Position numbers and translations under genes: made by a program. A stretch of DNA of 64,000 nucleotides, from contig OY282382.1 of assembly GCA_958295905.1 (NCBI GenBank), positions 434,001-498,000 of the forward strand. Reading direction: 5' to 3'. Positions 1 through 8,430 of the stretch are shown here, piece by piece. The notes below the pieces were generated by a model. It was not told the DNA's origin, ran no database searches, and saw only the letters and a program-made list of their open reading frames with translations. Each line of letters starts with the position of its first letter. The stretch's first letter is position 1. The stretch is from an uncultured Vicinamibacterales bacterium (lineage in GTDB: Bacteria; Acidobacteriota; Vicinamibacteria; Vicinamibacterales; UBA8438).

Positions 1-2
1 TC

Positions 3-578
3 GCCGACGTCGTCGCCGGCGGCCGCATCGTCGAGGTCCACACCGGCAGCTTCCGGCCCCTCAAGCGCAAACTGCCGCGGCTGCTCGAGCGGTACCCGGT
101 CACGCTGGTGCATCCCGTCGCCAGGGACCGTTACATCGTCAAGATGGCGGCCGACCCGAACGCGCCTCCGACCCGGCGCAAGTCGCCGAAGCGCGGCTCC
201 GTCTTCGAGGTCTTCCCGGCCCTCGCCAGCATCCCGACCCTGCTCGCGCATCCCAACCTGACGCTCGAGGTCGTGATGACGGTCGATGAAGAAGTCCGTG
301 CGAAGAACGGGCGCGGCAGTTGGCGACGCCGCGGCTGGGCCATCCTCGACCGCCGGCTCGTGGAGGTCGTCGAGACCCACACCATCGCGTCGATGGCCGA
401 CCTGTTCGCCCTGCTCGACGCCGACCTGCCCGAGCGGTTCACGACCCGCGACCTCGCGGCGGCCATGAGGTCGCCGCGGCGCCTCGGTGAACTGGCCGCG
501 TTCTGCTTCCGCAAGGGCGGCGTCAGCGAGACCTGCGGCAAGAACGGCAACGCCCTGGTGTACCGGCGGGTTGATTGA
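3..578 (+). CDS. Hypothetical protein, C-terminal part (5' end outside window)
   Basis: Reading frame 3 is open from the window edge to a TGA at 576-578, so the gene starts upstream; a GTG at 108 is internal to the conserved-looking stretch. About 191 residues are visible. The first part (IVEVHTGSF..LKRKLPRLLE..) has the look of a PD-(D/E)XK-like core strand with an acidic residue, followed by a basic linker (RRKSPKRG) and a helical, Arg-rich C-terminal half that could be a winged helix (FTTRDLAAAM). I do not recognise a named family; a DNA-binding or nuclease-like role is only a guess from these features. The last roughly 35 bases of the gene are repeated twice downstream. Confidence 0.6.
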   Translation, partial: ADVVAGGRIVEVHTGSFRPLKRKLPRLLERYPVTLVHPVARDRYIVKMAADPNAPPTRRKSPKRGSVFEVFPALASIPTLLAHPNLTLEVVMTVDEEVRAKNGRGSWRRRGWAILDRRLVEVVETHTIASMADLFALLDADLPERFTTRDLAAAMRSPRRLGELAAFCFRKGGVSETCGKNGNALVYRRVD

Positions 579-770
579 ACCTCGCATCGACGCCCGGCCG
601 CCCCGGCCGGCCGCGAGATCTGCGGCAAGAACAGCAACGCTTCGTGTGCCGGCGCGGCACTCTAGCAAGCATTGGATAGTTGGCTGGGCGACGGCTGCGG
701 CAAGAACAGCAACGCTTCGTGTGCCGGCGCAGCGCCTGATCGAGCCGCGCATCGACGCCCGGCCGTCCCC
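533..770 (+). repeat. Three partial copies of the 3' end of the preceding gene
   Basis: The motif CTGCGGCAAGAACRGCAACG begins at 533 (inside the gene), 620 and 695. The sequence after the stop (cctcgcatcgacgcccggccg, near 580) also recurs near 749-769. The spacings are 87 and 75 bases. This is a duplicated gene end, not a coding extension. Confidence 0.8.
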
Positions 771-803
771 ACCCCGCTTGATGGCGCGTGATGCGGCGGC
801 CGG

Positions 804-1811
804 TCAGCGATGGCGATCGAGGTAGGCCCGGAGGCGCGCCGCCTCGTCGGCCGCCGAGCCGTCGCGTTCGACCTGGTAGAACCGGGTCCGGACCACGAAC
901 AGGTCCCACTCGCCCGGCGGCGTGTCGCGCTCGATGAGCGCCTGCACCTTGCGCGGGAAGAAACTGCCCCAGTCGGGTCGGCGGCCGTCCACGTCGGTGA
1001 AGCCGTATTCCTTGGCCAGGCCCCAGCTCGAGAAGAGGCCGCCGCTCTTGACCCCGACGTTCGGGTCGGCGGCCAGCGCCGCCACCGCCCGCCCGACGTA
1101 GCCCGGCGTCTCCGACTCGGCGAAGTACGGGTCCTCCGCGATGGCGTCCCGCCAGTTCGCCTCGGTCACCCCGCAGGCGTCGAGCACCGCCTCGGACCGC
1201 AGCATACCCGGCGTGAGGGCCAGGACCGTCACCCGGTGCGCGTGCAGATCGGCGGCCATCGCGTAGGCGAGCCGGCTGACCGCGTTCTTCGCCAAGTCGT
1301 AGAAGAGATTGCCGCGATACCCGAGCGTGTCGCCGTCGGTGACCTCGACGACGAGCCCCGCATTCCGCTCGACCATCAGGGGGACGCCGTGCCGGCTCGT
1401 GATGATGTGGCTGTGGACCGCGCGCTCCAGCAGCGCCAGTCCCCGCGCCGTGGAGAGCTCCCAGAAGGGCTTGACCCACTCGGTCAGCGCATCGCCGCCC
1501 CAGACGTCGTTGACGAGCACGTCGAGCCGGCCCTGTTCCGCGCGGACGCGGGCGAACAGCCGCTCGACCTCGGCCTCGACGGTGTGGTCGGTCCGCACCG
1601 CAACGCCGCGGCCCCCCGCCGCGGTCACCAGCGCCGCCGTCTCCTCGATCGTCTCGGGCCGCCCCTCGGTGGCGGGGCGCCCGCGCACGCTGCGGCCGGT
1701 GCAGTAGACGGTGGCCCCCGCCGCCCCCAGCATCCGGGCGATGCCCCGCCCGGCGCCGCGGGTGGCCCCGGCGACGACGGCGACCTGATTCAGGAGAGGC
1801 GGGTCGGGCAT
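804..1811 (-). CDS. SDR family NAD(P)-dependent oxidoreductase
   Basis: The 335-residue protein is a short-chain dehydrogenase/reductase. It has the N-terminal Rossmann glycine motif AGATRGAGRG (residues about 14-23), a CTGRS dinucleotide-site segment, the NDVWGG equivalent of the NNAG motif, and the active-site pair in FYDLAK (YxxxK, about residue 180). It is longer than the classic 250-residue SDRs because of a C-terminal extension of about 80 residues, resembling the DHRS1-like group. Substrate cannot be told. It runs alone on the minus strand towards the end of the first gene, and its 3' end lies next to the duplicated repeats. The family is clear; the substrate is unknown. Confidence 0.9.
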   Translation of the reverse strand: MPDPPLLNQVAVVAGATRGAGRGIARMLGAAGATVYCTGRSVRGRPATEGRPETIEETAALVTAAGGRGVAVRTDHTVEAEVERLFARVRAEQGRLDVLVNDVWGGDALTEWVKPFWELSTARGLALLERAVHSHIITSRHGVPLMVERNAGLVVEVTDGDTLGYRGNLFYDLAKNAVSRLAYAMAADLHAHRVTVLALTPGMLRSEAVLDACGVTEANWRDAIAEDPYFAESETPGYVGRAVAALAADPNVGVKSGGLFSSWGLAKEYGFTDVDGRRPDWGSFFPRKVQALIERDTPPGEWDLFVVRTRFYQVERDGSAADEAARLRAYLDRHR

Positions 1812-1882
1812 CGGGCTCCTTCGGGTTCGGCGCGTTCAGTCCCACGATTCTACGGCGAAGGCGCCTGCTCCCGTCGAACTCG

Positions 1883-2017
1883 ATGACCTCGGTTGCGCAA
1901 GCAATCGCAGGGATCTTGATCGATCACGACGAGGTGTTCCCGCCGCCCGACCCCGGCCGTCGCCCCCCGGAGCTGTCGCTACGGCGCGAGGAGCTCTACG
2001 ACGACAGAGACCGCTGA
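1883..2017 (+). CDS. Short antitoxin-like protein (VapB-type candidate)
   Basis: This 44-codon open frame starts at ATG 1883 and ends TGA 2015-2017, eight bases before the PIN-like start. Its last residues (LRREELYDDR) resemble the C-terminal tail of antitoxins paired with PIN-domain toxins. The N-terminal part shows no clear DNA-binding fold, so it may be only a remnant. The call rests on the tail and on the position directly in front of a MFIDTN start. Confidence 0.35.
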   Translation: MTSVAQAIAGILIDHDEVFPPPDPGRRPPELSLRREELYDDRDR

Positions 2018-2025
2018 GCTGCTGG

Positions 2026-2166
2026 ATGTTCATCGACACGAACCTCCTCATCCGCGCGCGTTTCGGGAGCCGCCGTGCGGTCGAGTTCACTGTCTCGCAG
2101 ACTGTCAAAAACGCTGCCATAAAACATGGGCAAAAACAGATAAACAATTTATTTTCAGTGCTTTAA
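2026..2166 (+). pseudogene. Truncated PIN-domain (VapC-like) toxin start
   Basis: The frame from ATG 2026 begins MFIDTNLLIRARF, the typical first beta strand of a PIN ribonuclease with the first catalytic Asp. Similarity stops after about 20 residues; the frame then enters an AT-rich stretch and ends at TAA 2164-2166. The other acidic residues of the PIN active site are missing, so the toxin is broken. Together with the short frame just upstream it looks like a decayed vapBC pair. Confidence 0.45.
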
Positions 2167-2709
2167 ATGAACTTGAACGGCGTCAAAAAACATGTCAAGC
2201 TAGACGCCATGGATTGGCGGCAGTTCAGTTTCGAGTACCGGCTCAGCATCGACGATCTGATTTCCGATCTGATCCGGATCGAAGCCTACCGGGAAGCGGC
2301 GCTCAACTTGGTTCTGCCGCCGGACTGGAAAACGCAGCTGGACCAGTTGAACCGCGTGCGCGCCGTTCACGGAACGACCGCGCCGGCGCACGGTTCGAAG
2401 CGCGGGTTCCTCAAGGAGGCGGCAGGCCCTCACGAGGTCGTCGAGCTTGGCGGTCGGATCGTCAGCCGAGGCGTCCAGGAGCGCCGGCAGCTTCGAACCG
2501 GCACGGGTCTCGACGAGTCGGGCGGCGTCCGCCCGTACCGCTTCGCCCTCCCAACGGCCGGCGATCCGGTTTCAGACCCCGGCGATCACGAACGGGACGA
2601 CGGGATGGGCCGCGTGACCGTCGTCGATGACGTCGAACGAGAGACGCACGTCATGCACCGGAGGCTGTCAAGGTTGAAGCCTCCGGGATCGAAGGCTGTT
2701 CGGGCTTAG
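2167..2709 (+). pseudogene. Fic family protein, N-terminal fragment
   Basis: The frame begins directly after the AT-rich patch. Residues about 15-77 (a YRLS segment, then IRIEAYREAALNLVLPPDW, then LNRVRAVHGTTA) match the helical N-terminal region I know from Fic/DOC family AMP-transferases. In intact proteins the next part continues into IEGNPLSE and the HPFxxGNGR motif; here it breaks at about base 2397 and the rest of the frame is unrelated, including a duplicated piece of the pyrE end read on the wrong strand. No Fic catalytic motif is present. It is best read as a dead fragment. Confidence 0.5.
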
Positions 2710-2830
2710 CCGCCACGAACGGGACAACGGGATGGGCCGCGTGACCGTCGTCGATGACGTCGAACGAGAGACGCGCGTCATGCGCCGGAGGCTGTCAAGG
2801 TTGAAGCCTCCGGGATCGAAGGCTGCTCGG
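2585..2830. repeat. Two copies, 127 bases apart, covering the pyrE 3' end
   Basis: The block around GGGATGGGCCGCGTGACCG at 2602 recurs at 2729, with about 110 near-identical bases running into CAAGGTTGAAGCCTCCGGGA. The second copy contains the true 3' end of pyrE and the first is a displaced copy of that end plus downstream sequence. Confidence 0.85.
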
Positions 2831-3431
2831 GCTTCGCCACGGTGCGACCTGTATCCGTCGCATCGGCGATGCGTGGAAAATCGCTCCGTCTGTAGAGGGG
2901 GATGTAGGTATCCACTACCCTGCGGATATTGGCTTCGCCGTCCTGTTCCCCGCGATCGACGAGAGCCATCGCGCCGACGACCTCGCATCCGGCCTCCCGC
3001 GCCTCCTGCACGGCCTGCAGCAGCGAACCTCCGGTCGTGACGACGTCGTCGACGATGACCACCTTGGCGCCCGATTCCGGCGGATTCTCGATGCGACGCT
3101 TCGTGCCGTGGCGCTTCGCTTCCTTACGGACGTAGAAGCCCTGGATCGGACGCTTTCGCACGTGTGACAGCACCACCATTGCGCTGACGATGGGATCCGC
3201 GCCATGCGTCAACCCGCCGACGGCTTCCGGGCGCCCCGGAAGCTTGTCGAGCGCGTCGAGGAAGGCCGTCCCGACCAGGTAGGAGCCATCCGCACTCAGC
3301 GTCACCGGCTTGCAGTCGAAGTAGAAGTTCGATTTCGCGCCGGTGCTGAGCGTGATCTCACCTGTCCGCGCCGCCCGCGTATCCAATAGATCTCGAAGCT
3401 CCCGCCGTGTTTCAGCTTGGATGTCGGTCAT
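2778..3431 (-). CDS. pyrE: Orotate phosphoribosyltransferase
   Basis: The 217-residue protein transfers a phosphoribosyl group from PRPP to orotate, forming OMP in pyrimidine synthesis in the cytoplasm. It carries the PRPP-binding motif VVIVDDVVTTGG (about residues 123-134), the upstream YVRKEAKRHGT loop that closes over the active site, and SNFYFDCK near the N terminus. The length is normal for the family, with a 15-20-residue tail (PEQPSIPEASTLTASGA) that looks extra. The start at 3431 has no clear Shine-Dalgarno, but a good TATAAT lies about 36 bases upstream. No other pyrimidine gene is in the window. Confidence 0.93.
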   Translation of the reverse strand: MTDIQAETRRELRDLLDTRAARTGEITLSTGAKSNFYFDCKPVTLSADGSYLVGTAFLDALDKLPGRPEAVGGLTHGADPIVSAMVVLSHVRKRPIQGFYVRKEAKRHGTKRRIENPPESGAKVVIVDDVVTTGGSLLQAVQEAREAGCEVVGAMALVDRGEQDGEANIRRVVDTYIPLYRRSDFPRIADATDTGRTVAKPEQPSIPEASTLTASGA

Positions 3432-3466
3432 GGCTTGATAGCGGCTAAACCTTTCAGATTGTGTGG

Positions 3467-3472
3467 ATTATA
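3467..3472 (-). promoter_or_regulatory. Candidate -10 box for pyrE
   Basis: On the minus strand TATAAT occurs at 3472-3467, about 36 bases before the pyrE start. A TTGACA lies only seven bases further upstream, too close to be the matching -35 element, so only the -10 box is called. Confidence 0.45.
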
Positions 3473-3561
3473 CCGGTTCTGTCAAGCCGAGCCGATCTGC
3501 GCCCGCCGGCGGCGCGCGTCCTCGAAAGCCCCGCGCCGCCGGATGTGGATCAGGCCGCAAA

Positions 3562-4488
3562 TCAGCGGCATGTCGTCGAAGACGCCGCCGGCATCGAGCG
3601 CCGCTGCTGGAGGATTTCGGGAATACGCCGTTCCGCGTGCTGAACGATGGTGGCCGCGATCTGCCGAACGTCCCGAAAGTCCTGCTCGGTAGTCTCCCCG
3701 CCCCAGCCGGGATACTGGGCTTCTCCCCCGTAGTCCGACAGAAGATGCAGCTTCCGCCGATCCAGCGGAGGCAGGTTTTCGCCGGCGCGCTGCGCCTGCT
3801 CGGCCAACCTCCCCAGCTTGTGGGTGAACTCCACGGCAACGCCATGCGCGGTGATGATGCCTTTCAAGGCCCGCTCCGCCGCCGCCTGGAGATTGATGCA
3901 GCGGCTGTCGAGCTCCACTTCCGGATCCGGGTTGCGGCTCTGCGCCAGCTCGCTCCGCGCCTTGCGAAGCCAATCGAGCGCTTCCTCCGGCTTGTAGAGG
4001 CGTTTCTGCACCATGTCCGCCGCCTTCGCGCACCTGTTGGCGGCGCTTCCGCGCCGCACCGCATCCGAAATCTCGACGGCCGTGGTCCTGTCGTAGACGG
4101 TGATGCCCTCGCGGAGAGCCGGCGCCAGGACCAGACTCAGACTGTCCCTGTGCTTCTCGGCATGCTCGGGGGTGGCCGCGATGACGTCGACCGGGGGCCC
4201 TTCCGTGGAAAGACTGCACTGCGCCCGAGCCGCAAGTTCGCGGCGGTTGCAGCCCGCCTTGACGATGAGGAGATCGAGATCGCTCCCGGCCTTCATCATC
4301 CCGCGGGCACCAGACCCGAACAGCACGATCCGATCCGGGTCGACCGTCCGGACGATGCGCTGGACGACGTCGGCGAGGATGCGGCCGTTCGGGAATCCGT
4401 CCTCGTTGACCCACCCGCGCCGCGACTCGAACGAACCGTTCCCGTCGCGCGCCGACCGCGCAGGCGTCGTCACCGTCGATGCACTCAT
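3562..4488 (-). CDS. Fused MNT nucleotidyltransferase-HEPN protein
   Basis: The 308-residue protein joins two domains usually encoded as a toxin-antitoxin pair. The N-terminal half (about residues 35-130) is a minimal nucleotidyltransferase with GSGARG and SDLDLLIV, the GSx10DxD signature, and a later acidic VDVI strand. The C-terminal half (about 170-300) is a helical HEPN domain (ALDWLRKARSELAQS, NLQAAAERALKGIITAHG, SDYGGEAQYPGW). In separate MNT/HEPN systems the MNT protein AMPylates and silences the HEPN RNase. A clear RxxxxH RNase motif is not obvious. I chose ATG 4488, which has GAGG seven bases upstream, over a longer open frame to 4605. Confidence 0.8.
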   Translation of the reverse strand: MSASTVTTPARSARDGNGSFESRRGWVNEDGFPNGRILADVVQRIVRTVDPDRIVLFGSGARGMMKAGSDLDLLIVKAGCNRRELAARAQCSLSTEGPPVDVIAATPEHAEKHRDSLSLVLAPALREGITVYDRTTAVEISDAVRRGSAANRCAKAADMVQKRLYKPEEALDWLRKARSELAQSRNPDPEVELDSRCINLQAAAERALKGIITAHGVAVEFTHKLGRLAEQAQRAGENLPPLDRRKLHLLSDYGGEAQYPGWGGETTEQDFRDVRQIAATIVQHAERRIPEILQQRRSMPAASSTTCR

Positions 4489-4745
4489 GAAGACCTCGGA
4501 ATCACCCCCATCGACAGGGTACACCGCCGGCGATCCGCGGCAAACACCCCCCTTGGAACGGCTGCTTCCTGGGCATGTCAGGCCGCGGATCATCGGCACG
4601 TTCAAGAGTCCGAGGTCGATGAAGCTCTCGTGTCATCGCCGCCTCGCTGTCAGCCCGTGGCGAAACCCCGCGCCGCACCGAGAGCGGCGAGGGCGCCCGC
4701 GGGCTGAGAACGTCCTGCCCGAGCAAGGCGTGAGGAGGGCTTCGT

Positions 4746-5387
4746 CTACGGCGCGGGCGGCCGGCTCCCGGCCTCGTCGAACAGCGCCGTGACGTCGACG
4801 GCGACCCCGTCCAGCCGGGGCGAGGTCGCCGTGTCTCCACGAGCGAACACGCCGCGCTCGACATAGGCGTTTCCCGCGAGCATGAGCACGGTCACCGTTT
4901 CGCTGTCGGGATCGACGATCCAGTACTCGGGGACCGACGCCTCCGCGTAGTCGACGCGCTTGACCACGAAGTCGCGGGCGGGGTCGTCCGGGCCGACGAT
5001 CTCCGCCACCAAGTCGGCTCCGAGCCAGAAGCGGTCCCGACGGCGGGAATCGGACCGGTCGCGGAGCAGCAGGAGATCGGGCCCGCGGAACTTGCCCGCG
5101 CGCACCCGCATCCGCAGCCCCGAGGTCACGACGACGCCGTCATGAGGCGGCTCCCGCAGGTGGGCGTAGAACCGCCGATAGAGGAACAGCAGGATGATCT
5201 GGTGCCTTTCGGTCGGCATGGGCAGCACTTCGACGCGGCCGTCGGTGAGTTCGACGAGGCGGCGGGTGCGGTCCGTGAGCCACAGGTAGTGCTCGTCGCT
5301 CCAGCCGCCCTGAGACGGCATGGCGTCGCCCAGGATGGCGTTCAGCACGTCCTGAGACGTGGCTGCCGCGGTCGTTGCCTGCGTCAT
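4746..5387 (-). CDS. Uma2 family endonuclease-like protein
   Basis: The 213-residue protein belongs to the Uma2 (formerly DUF820) family, which has a PD-(D/E)XK restriction-endonuclease fold. Visible signatures are RLVELTDGRVEVLPMPTERHQ near the N terminus, GPDLLLLRD (catalytic Asp region), LVAEIVGPD and the following Lys pair, and EYWIVDP near the end. Members are very abundant in cyanobacteria and some environmental phyla and their role is unsettled. The start at 5387 gives the usual family length; the longer frame to 5801 reads through a dispersed repeat. Confidence 0.85.
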   Translation of the reverse strand: MTQATTAAATSQDVLNAILGDAMPSQGGWSDEHYLWLTDRTRRLVELTDGRVEVLPMPTERHQIILLFLYRRFYAHLREPPHDGVVVTSGLRMRVRAGKFRGPDLLLLRDRSDSRRRDRFWLGADLVAEIVGPDDPARDFVVKRVDYAEASVPEYWIVDPDSETVTVLMLAGNAYVERGVFARGDTATSPRLDGVAVDVTALFDEAGSRPPAP

Positions 5388-5550
5388 CACGTTACCCGGC
5401 GGGTGGCGGATCCTGCTGGAAGCATACGCGTATTCCGGGCGCCGGCCGACGCGGCGTAGCCCGGCGGCCGACCCGCCGGCCGACGCGCTCCGCGCCGGAC
5501 CCGCGGGCAGCCGCGCGGGATGCGCTGTGGACTTCGGTGCTCCACTACGG

Positions 5551-5620
5551 TATCCGGAGCCCCAGGACCCGCCACGATTCCGCCTGCGCACGGCGGTGAC
5601 GGAGCGTGGGATGGTCCTGG
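5551..5620 (+). repeat. Dispersed palindromic repeat, family 1, copy 1
   Basis: The unit reads GGAGCCCCAGGACCCGCCAC..., with CCACG..TTCCG facing CGGAG..CGTGG around the core CCTGCGCACGGCGG. Related copies lie at 31075-31146 (+), 42436-42500 (-) and 51240-51292 (-). Apart from this repeat I see nothing in the 5388-5829 gap. Confidence 0.75.
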
Positions 5621-5829
5621 GCACGGTCGCCGGGCGGCTACAGATCGCCCGATCGATGTGCGCCTCATCCAGTTGGCCGCGGGCCCCCGCGGAGCACGGT
5701 CGCCAAGCCTCCGGCATCACGCGCATCCAGTCTCTCGGGGCAACGGCTCCTGTGGTACGCTCGCCGCATGCCCTTCGACACGCCCGCGGCCGTGAAGACA
5801 TTGCCGGCGGCCGTCGCCCGCCGGCGCCG

Positions 5830-6753
5830 ATGAAGCCCCCGCCGAAGCGGTGGTCGGCGTGGCGTCACCTTCGGGACAACATGATGGCGATTCTCGGCCG
5901 GTCGCCCCTCGTGGTGTTTCTCCTGCTCGGCGCGGGCGTGTTCGCCGTCGATCGCGGGCTGGACGGCACGGGGGCGGGGCGCGTCATCACGGTGACCGAC
6001 GAGCAGATCGAGGCTGTCCGCGGGCGGTGGGCGGCGCAGTGGGGGCGGCCGCCGACGGGGCGGGAGATCGAAGGGCTGATCGACGAGGCGGTGCGCGAGG
6101 AGATCCTCTACCGCGAGGCGCTGCGCCGGGGCCTCGACCGGGGCGACCCCATCATCCGCCGCCGGCTCGCGCAGAAGATGACGTTCCTGCTGGAGGACCG
6201 GGCGGAGGCGCCGGCGGCGGAGCACGCGGACATCGAGGCGTACCATGCGGCCCACGCCGAGCGCTACCGCGAGCCGCGCCGCACCACGTTCCGGCACGTC
6301 TTCCTGAGCCGCGACCGCAGAGCCGACCCCGAGCGCGACGCGTCCGCCCTGCTGCGCGAGGTCCGCGCCGGCGGCGACGATCGGTGGCGGCAGCTCGGCG
6401 ATCCGTTCACGCTGCTCCGCGAGTACGCCGACCGGACCGACCAGGAGATCGCGGAGCTGTTCGGCGGACGGTTCGCGGCGGCCCTGCCCGCGGTCGCGGC
6501 GGGCGCGTGGCAGGGGCCGATCGAGTCGGCGCACGGCACCCATCTCGTCCAGGTGCTCAGCCGCACCGAACCGCGGCGGCCCGCCCTCCACGAGGTCCGG
6601 AACCGGGTCGCGGAGGACTTGCTGGAGAGCCGGCGGCGCGGGCGGAACCGGGCCGCGCTGCAGGCGTTGCGCGAACGCTACGAGATCCGGATGCCCGAGC
6701 CGTCGGCGGGCGGTGGACAGGAGCCGCATGATGCGGCCGGTCAAGGGCCGTGA
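5830..6753 (+). CDS. Membrane-anchored peptidyl-prolyl isomerase (PpiC type)
   Basis: The 307-residue protein has one N-terminal transmembrane anchor (SPLVVFLLLGAGVFAV) followed by a SurA-like helical region (ITVTDEQIEAVRGRW..IEGLIDEAVREEILYREA) and a parvulin domain near residues 150-240 (RYREPRRTTFRHVF..ELFGGRFAAAL..GPIESAHGTHLVQV). Such proteins help fold exported polypeptides on the periplasmic side. ATG 5830 places the anchor at the N terminus; the open frame continues upstream without sense. It is followed by the HupE/UreJ and DUF3604 genes, an arrangement I recall from other marine bacteria. Confidence 0.85.
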   Translation: MKPPPKRWSAWRHLRDNMMAILGRSPLVVFLLLGAGVFAVDRGLDGTGAGRVITVTDEQIEAVRGRWAAQWGRPPTGREIEGLIDEAVREEILYREALRRGLDRGDPIIRRRLAQKMTFLLEDRAEAPAAEHADIEAYHAAHAERYREPRRTTFRHVFLSRDRRADPERDASALLREVRAGGDDRWRQLGDPFTLLREYADRTDQEIAELFGGRFAAALPAVAAGAWQGPIESAHGTHLVQVLSRTEPRRPALHEVRNRVAEDLLESRRRGRNRAALQALRERYEIRMPEPSAGGGQEPHDAAGQGP

Positions 6754-6891
6754 CCTATGGACGACACCGACTCCCCCGGCGGATTCCAATCCTCGACGGC
6801 GGCCGAGATCGTCGACGCCGGGCTGACAAGGACGACACCGACCCCCGGGCGGGTTCTGGCGGACCGTCGCGGCCTGCTCCGGTTCCGGGAG

Positions 6892-7000
6892 CCGCGACAA
6901 ACGATGAAGACCAATCCGCGGCGGCGGCCCGGCGCGCCGCCGTCGTCACGCCGTCGTGCGGCAGGCCGCGACAGACGATGAAGACCGATCCGCGGCGGGA
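6892..7000 (+). repeat. Duplicated start region of the HupE gene
   Basis: CGACAAACGATGAAGACC with the following CCGCGGCGG at about 6896-6925 is repeated at about 6970-6999, 74 bases apart, so the translation start of the following gene is present twice. Only the second copy is in frame with the gene. Confidence 0.8.
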
Positions 7001-8072
7001 ACGCCGCGCGCGGGGCTGGATGCTGGCGCCGCTGGCGGCGGTCGCGATGCCGGCGGTGCTCGCGGCCCACGAGGTGCGGCCGGCCTACCTCGAACTGACC
7101 GAGATGTCGGCCGGACGCTTCGAGGTGCTCTGGAAGCAGCCGGTGCTGGCCGACGCCGAGCCCGGGCTGATCCGCCGCCTGCCCCTCCGGCCGGCGTTTC
7201 CCGCCCACTGCCGCGAAGCGGGGCGGGCCCTGCCCGAGGTGACCGCGTCGGCGCTGATCGAGCGCTGGACGATCGACTGCGGCGCCGGGGGGCTCGGGGA
7301 CGCGCCGATCGAGATCGCGGGCCTCCCCCGCACCCTCACCGACGTCCTGCTCCGGGTGCGCTTCCGCGACGGCGCGTCCCTCGATCATCTCCTGCGGCCG
7401 GAAGCCCCGCGTGTCGCGGTGTCGCCCGAAACCAACGGAGGGATGGCGGTGCCCGCGTATCTCCGCCTCGGGGTCGAGCATCTGCTCTTCGGGTTCGACC
7501 ACATCCTGTTCGTCGTGGGCCTGATGTTCCTGGTGCGCCGGCCCCTGCAACTCGTGCAGGTGGTGACTGCGTTCACGGCCGCCCACAGCATCACCCTCGC
7601 CCTCTCGACCCTCGGGGTGGTGACCCTGTCGCAGCGGCCGGTCGAGGCGGTGATCGCGCTGAGCATCCTCTATCTCGCGGTCGAGCTGACCCGTGGCGCC
7701 GGCCGCGCGGGCGGCGCTGACGGCGCGGGCGGGGCCGGTGGGCCCGGCGACGAGCGCTGGTCCCCCGCCCGGTCGCCGTGGGCGATCGCCTTCGGGTTCG
7801 GCCTGCTGCACGGGTTCGGTTTCGCGGGAGCGCTGGCCGACATCGGACTGCCCGAGCAAGCCCGCGCGATGGCCCTGCTGCTCTTCAACGTCGGGGTCGA
7901 GATCGGCCAACTCATGATCGTCGGCGTCCTGCTCGCGCTGCTGTACGGACTCCGCGTCCGGCGGGCGCCCCTGCCCGCCGTCGCCGTGCAGGCACCGATA
8001 TACGTCATGGGCACCGTCGCCGCCTACTGGTTCCTGGAGAGGGTGCTGTCGATGGCGCCGCCGATCCGCTAA
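6978..8072 (+). CDS. HupE/UreJ family membrane protein
   Basis: The 364-residue protein has a signal peptide (MLAPLAAVAMPAVLA) followed by an AHEVRPAYLEL start of an exported N-terminal domain of about 130 residues. The second half is a membrane domain with about six segments, including the family signature GVEHLLFGFDHILFVVGL, TAFTAAHSITLALS and GFGLLHGFGFAGAL. The His-rich motifs fit the nickel/cobalt-type HupE/UreJ group, though in this two-domain version (HupE/UreJ_2) the transported substrate is not established. A Gly/Ala-rich linker near residue 240 is low complexity. It sits between the PpiC-type isomerase and DUF3604, all on the same strand. Confidence 0.87.
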   Translation: MKTDPRRERRARGWMLAPLAAVAMPAVLAAHEVRPAYLELTEMSAGRFEVLWKQPVLADAEPGLIRRLPLRPAFPAHCREAGRALPEVTASALIERWTIDCGAGGLGDAPIEIAGLPRTLTDVLLRVRFRDGASLDHLLRPEAPRVAVSPETNGGMAVPAYLRLGVEHLLFGFDHILFVVGLMFLVRRPLQLVQVVTAFTAAHSITLALSTLGVVTLSQRPVEAVIALSILYLAVELTRGAGRAGGADGAGGAGGPGDERWSPARSPWAIAFGFGLLHGFGFAGALADIGLPEQARAMALLLFNVGVEIGQLMIVGVLLALLYGLRVRRAPLPAVAVQAPIYVMGTVAAYWFLERVLSMAPPIR

Positions 8073-8347
8073 GCCCGGAGAGATTCCTGGCCGCCGGTGG
8101 GCGAACCCCGCGTCACACCGGCGCCGGCGGGGCGCCGGGGCTCAAGACGCCGGGGGCGAACGCAGGGACGAGGGAGCATCTTCACGATATGTGACCGTGG
8201 AGCAGCGCCGCTCGGCGGAACAACGCCGTCGGGGGGATGCCCCGCCGGCCAGCTCCCACGGCGTAGGAGCGGCAAGGTCGGCATTCGGACGTCGGGCGGG
8301 ATGCGCCGCCGGCCGGTGGAACGAGCGGGGTTCTTTGCCGCGTCCCC

Positions 8348-8420
8348 CTGGGAACGGCGCGGACTGCTGTAGGATGGGTCGGGCGGGCAGCGAAGCCGCG
8401 GGGCGACGATGCCCGGGCCA
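8348..8420 (+). repeat. Dispersed repeat, family 2, copy 1 (upstream of DUF3604)
   Basis: GAACGGCGCGGACTGCTGTAGGATGGGTCGGGCGGGCAGCGAAGCCGCGGGGCGACGATGCCCGGGCC-like sequence matches the second half of the family-2 element seen best at 12114-12200. It ends eleven bases before the start codon of the next gene. The rest of 8073-8347 holds no gene I can support. Confidence 0.65.
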
Positions 8421-8430
8421 GGGAGGTGTC

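Noticed and set aside
6750-6977. N-terminal extension of the HupE protein
   Set aside because: The added residues come from duplicated intergenic sequence, and the signal peptide directly follows ATG 6978.
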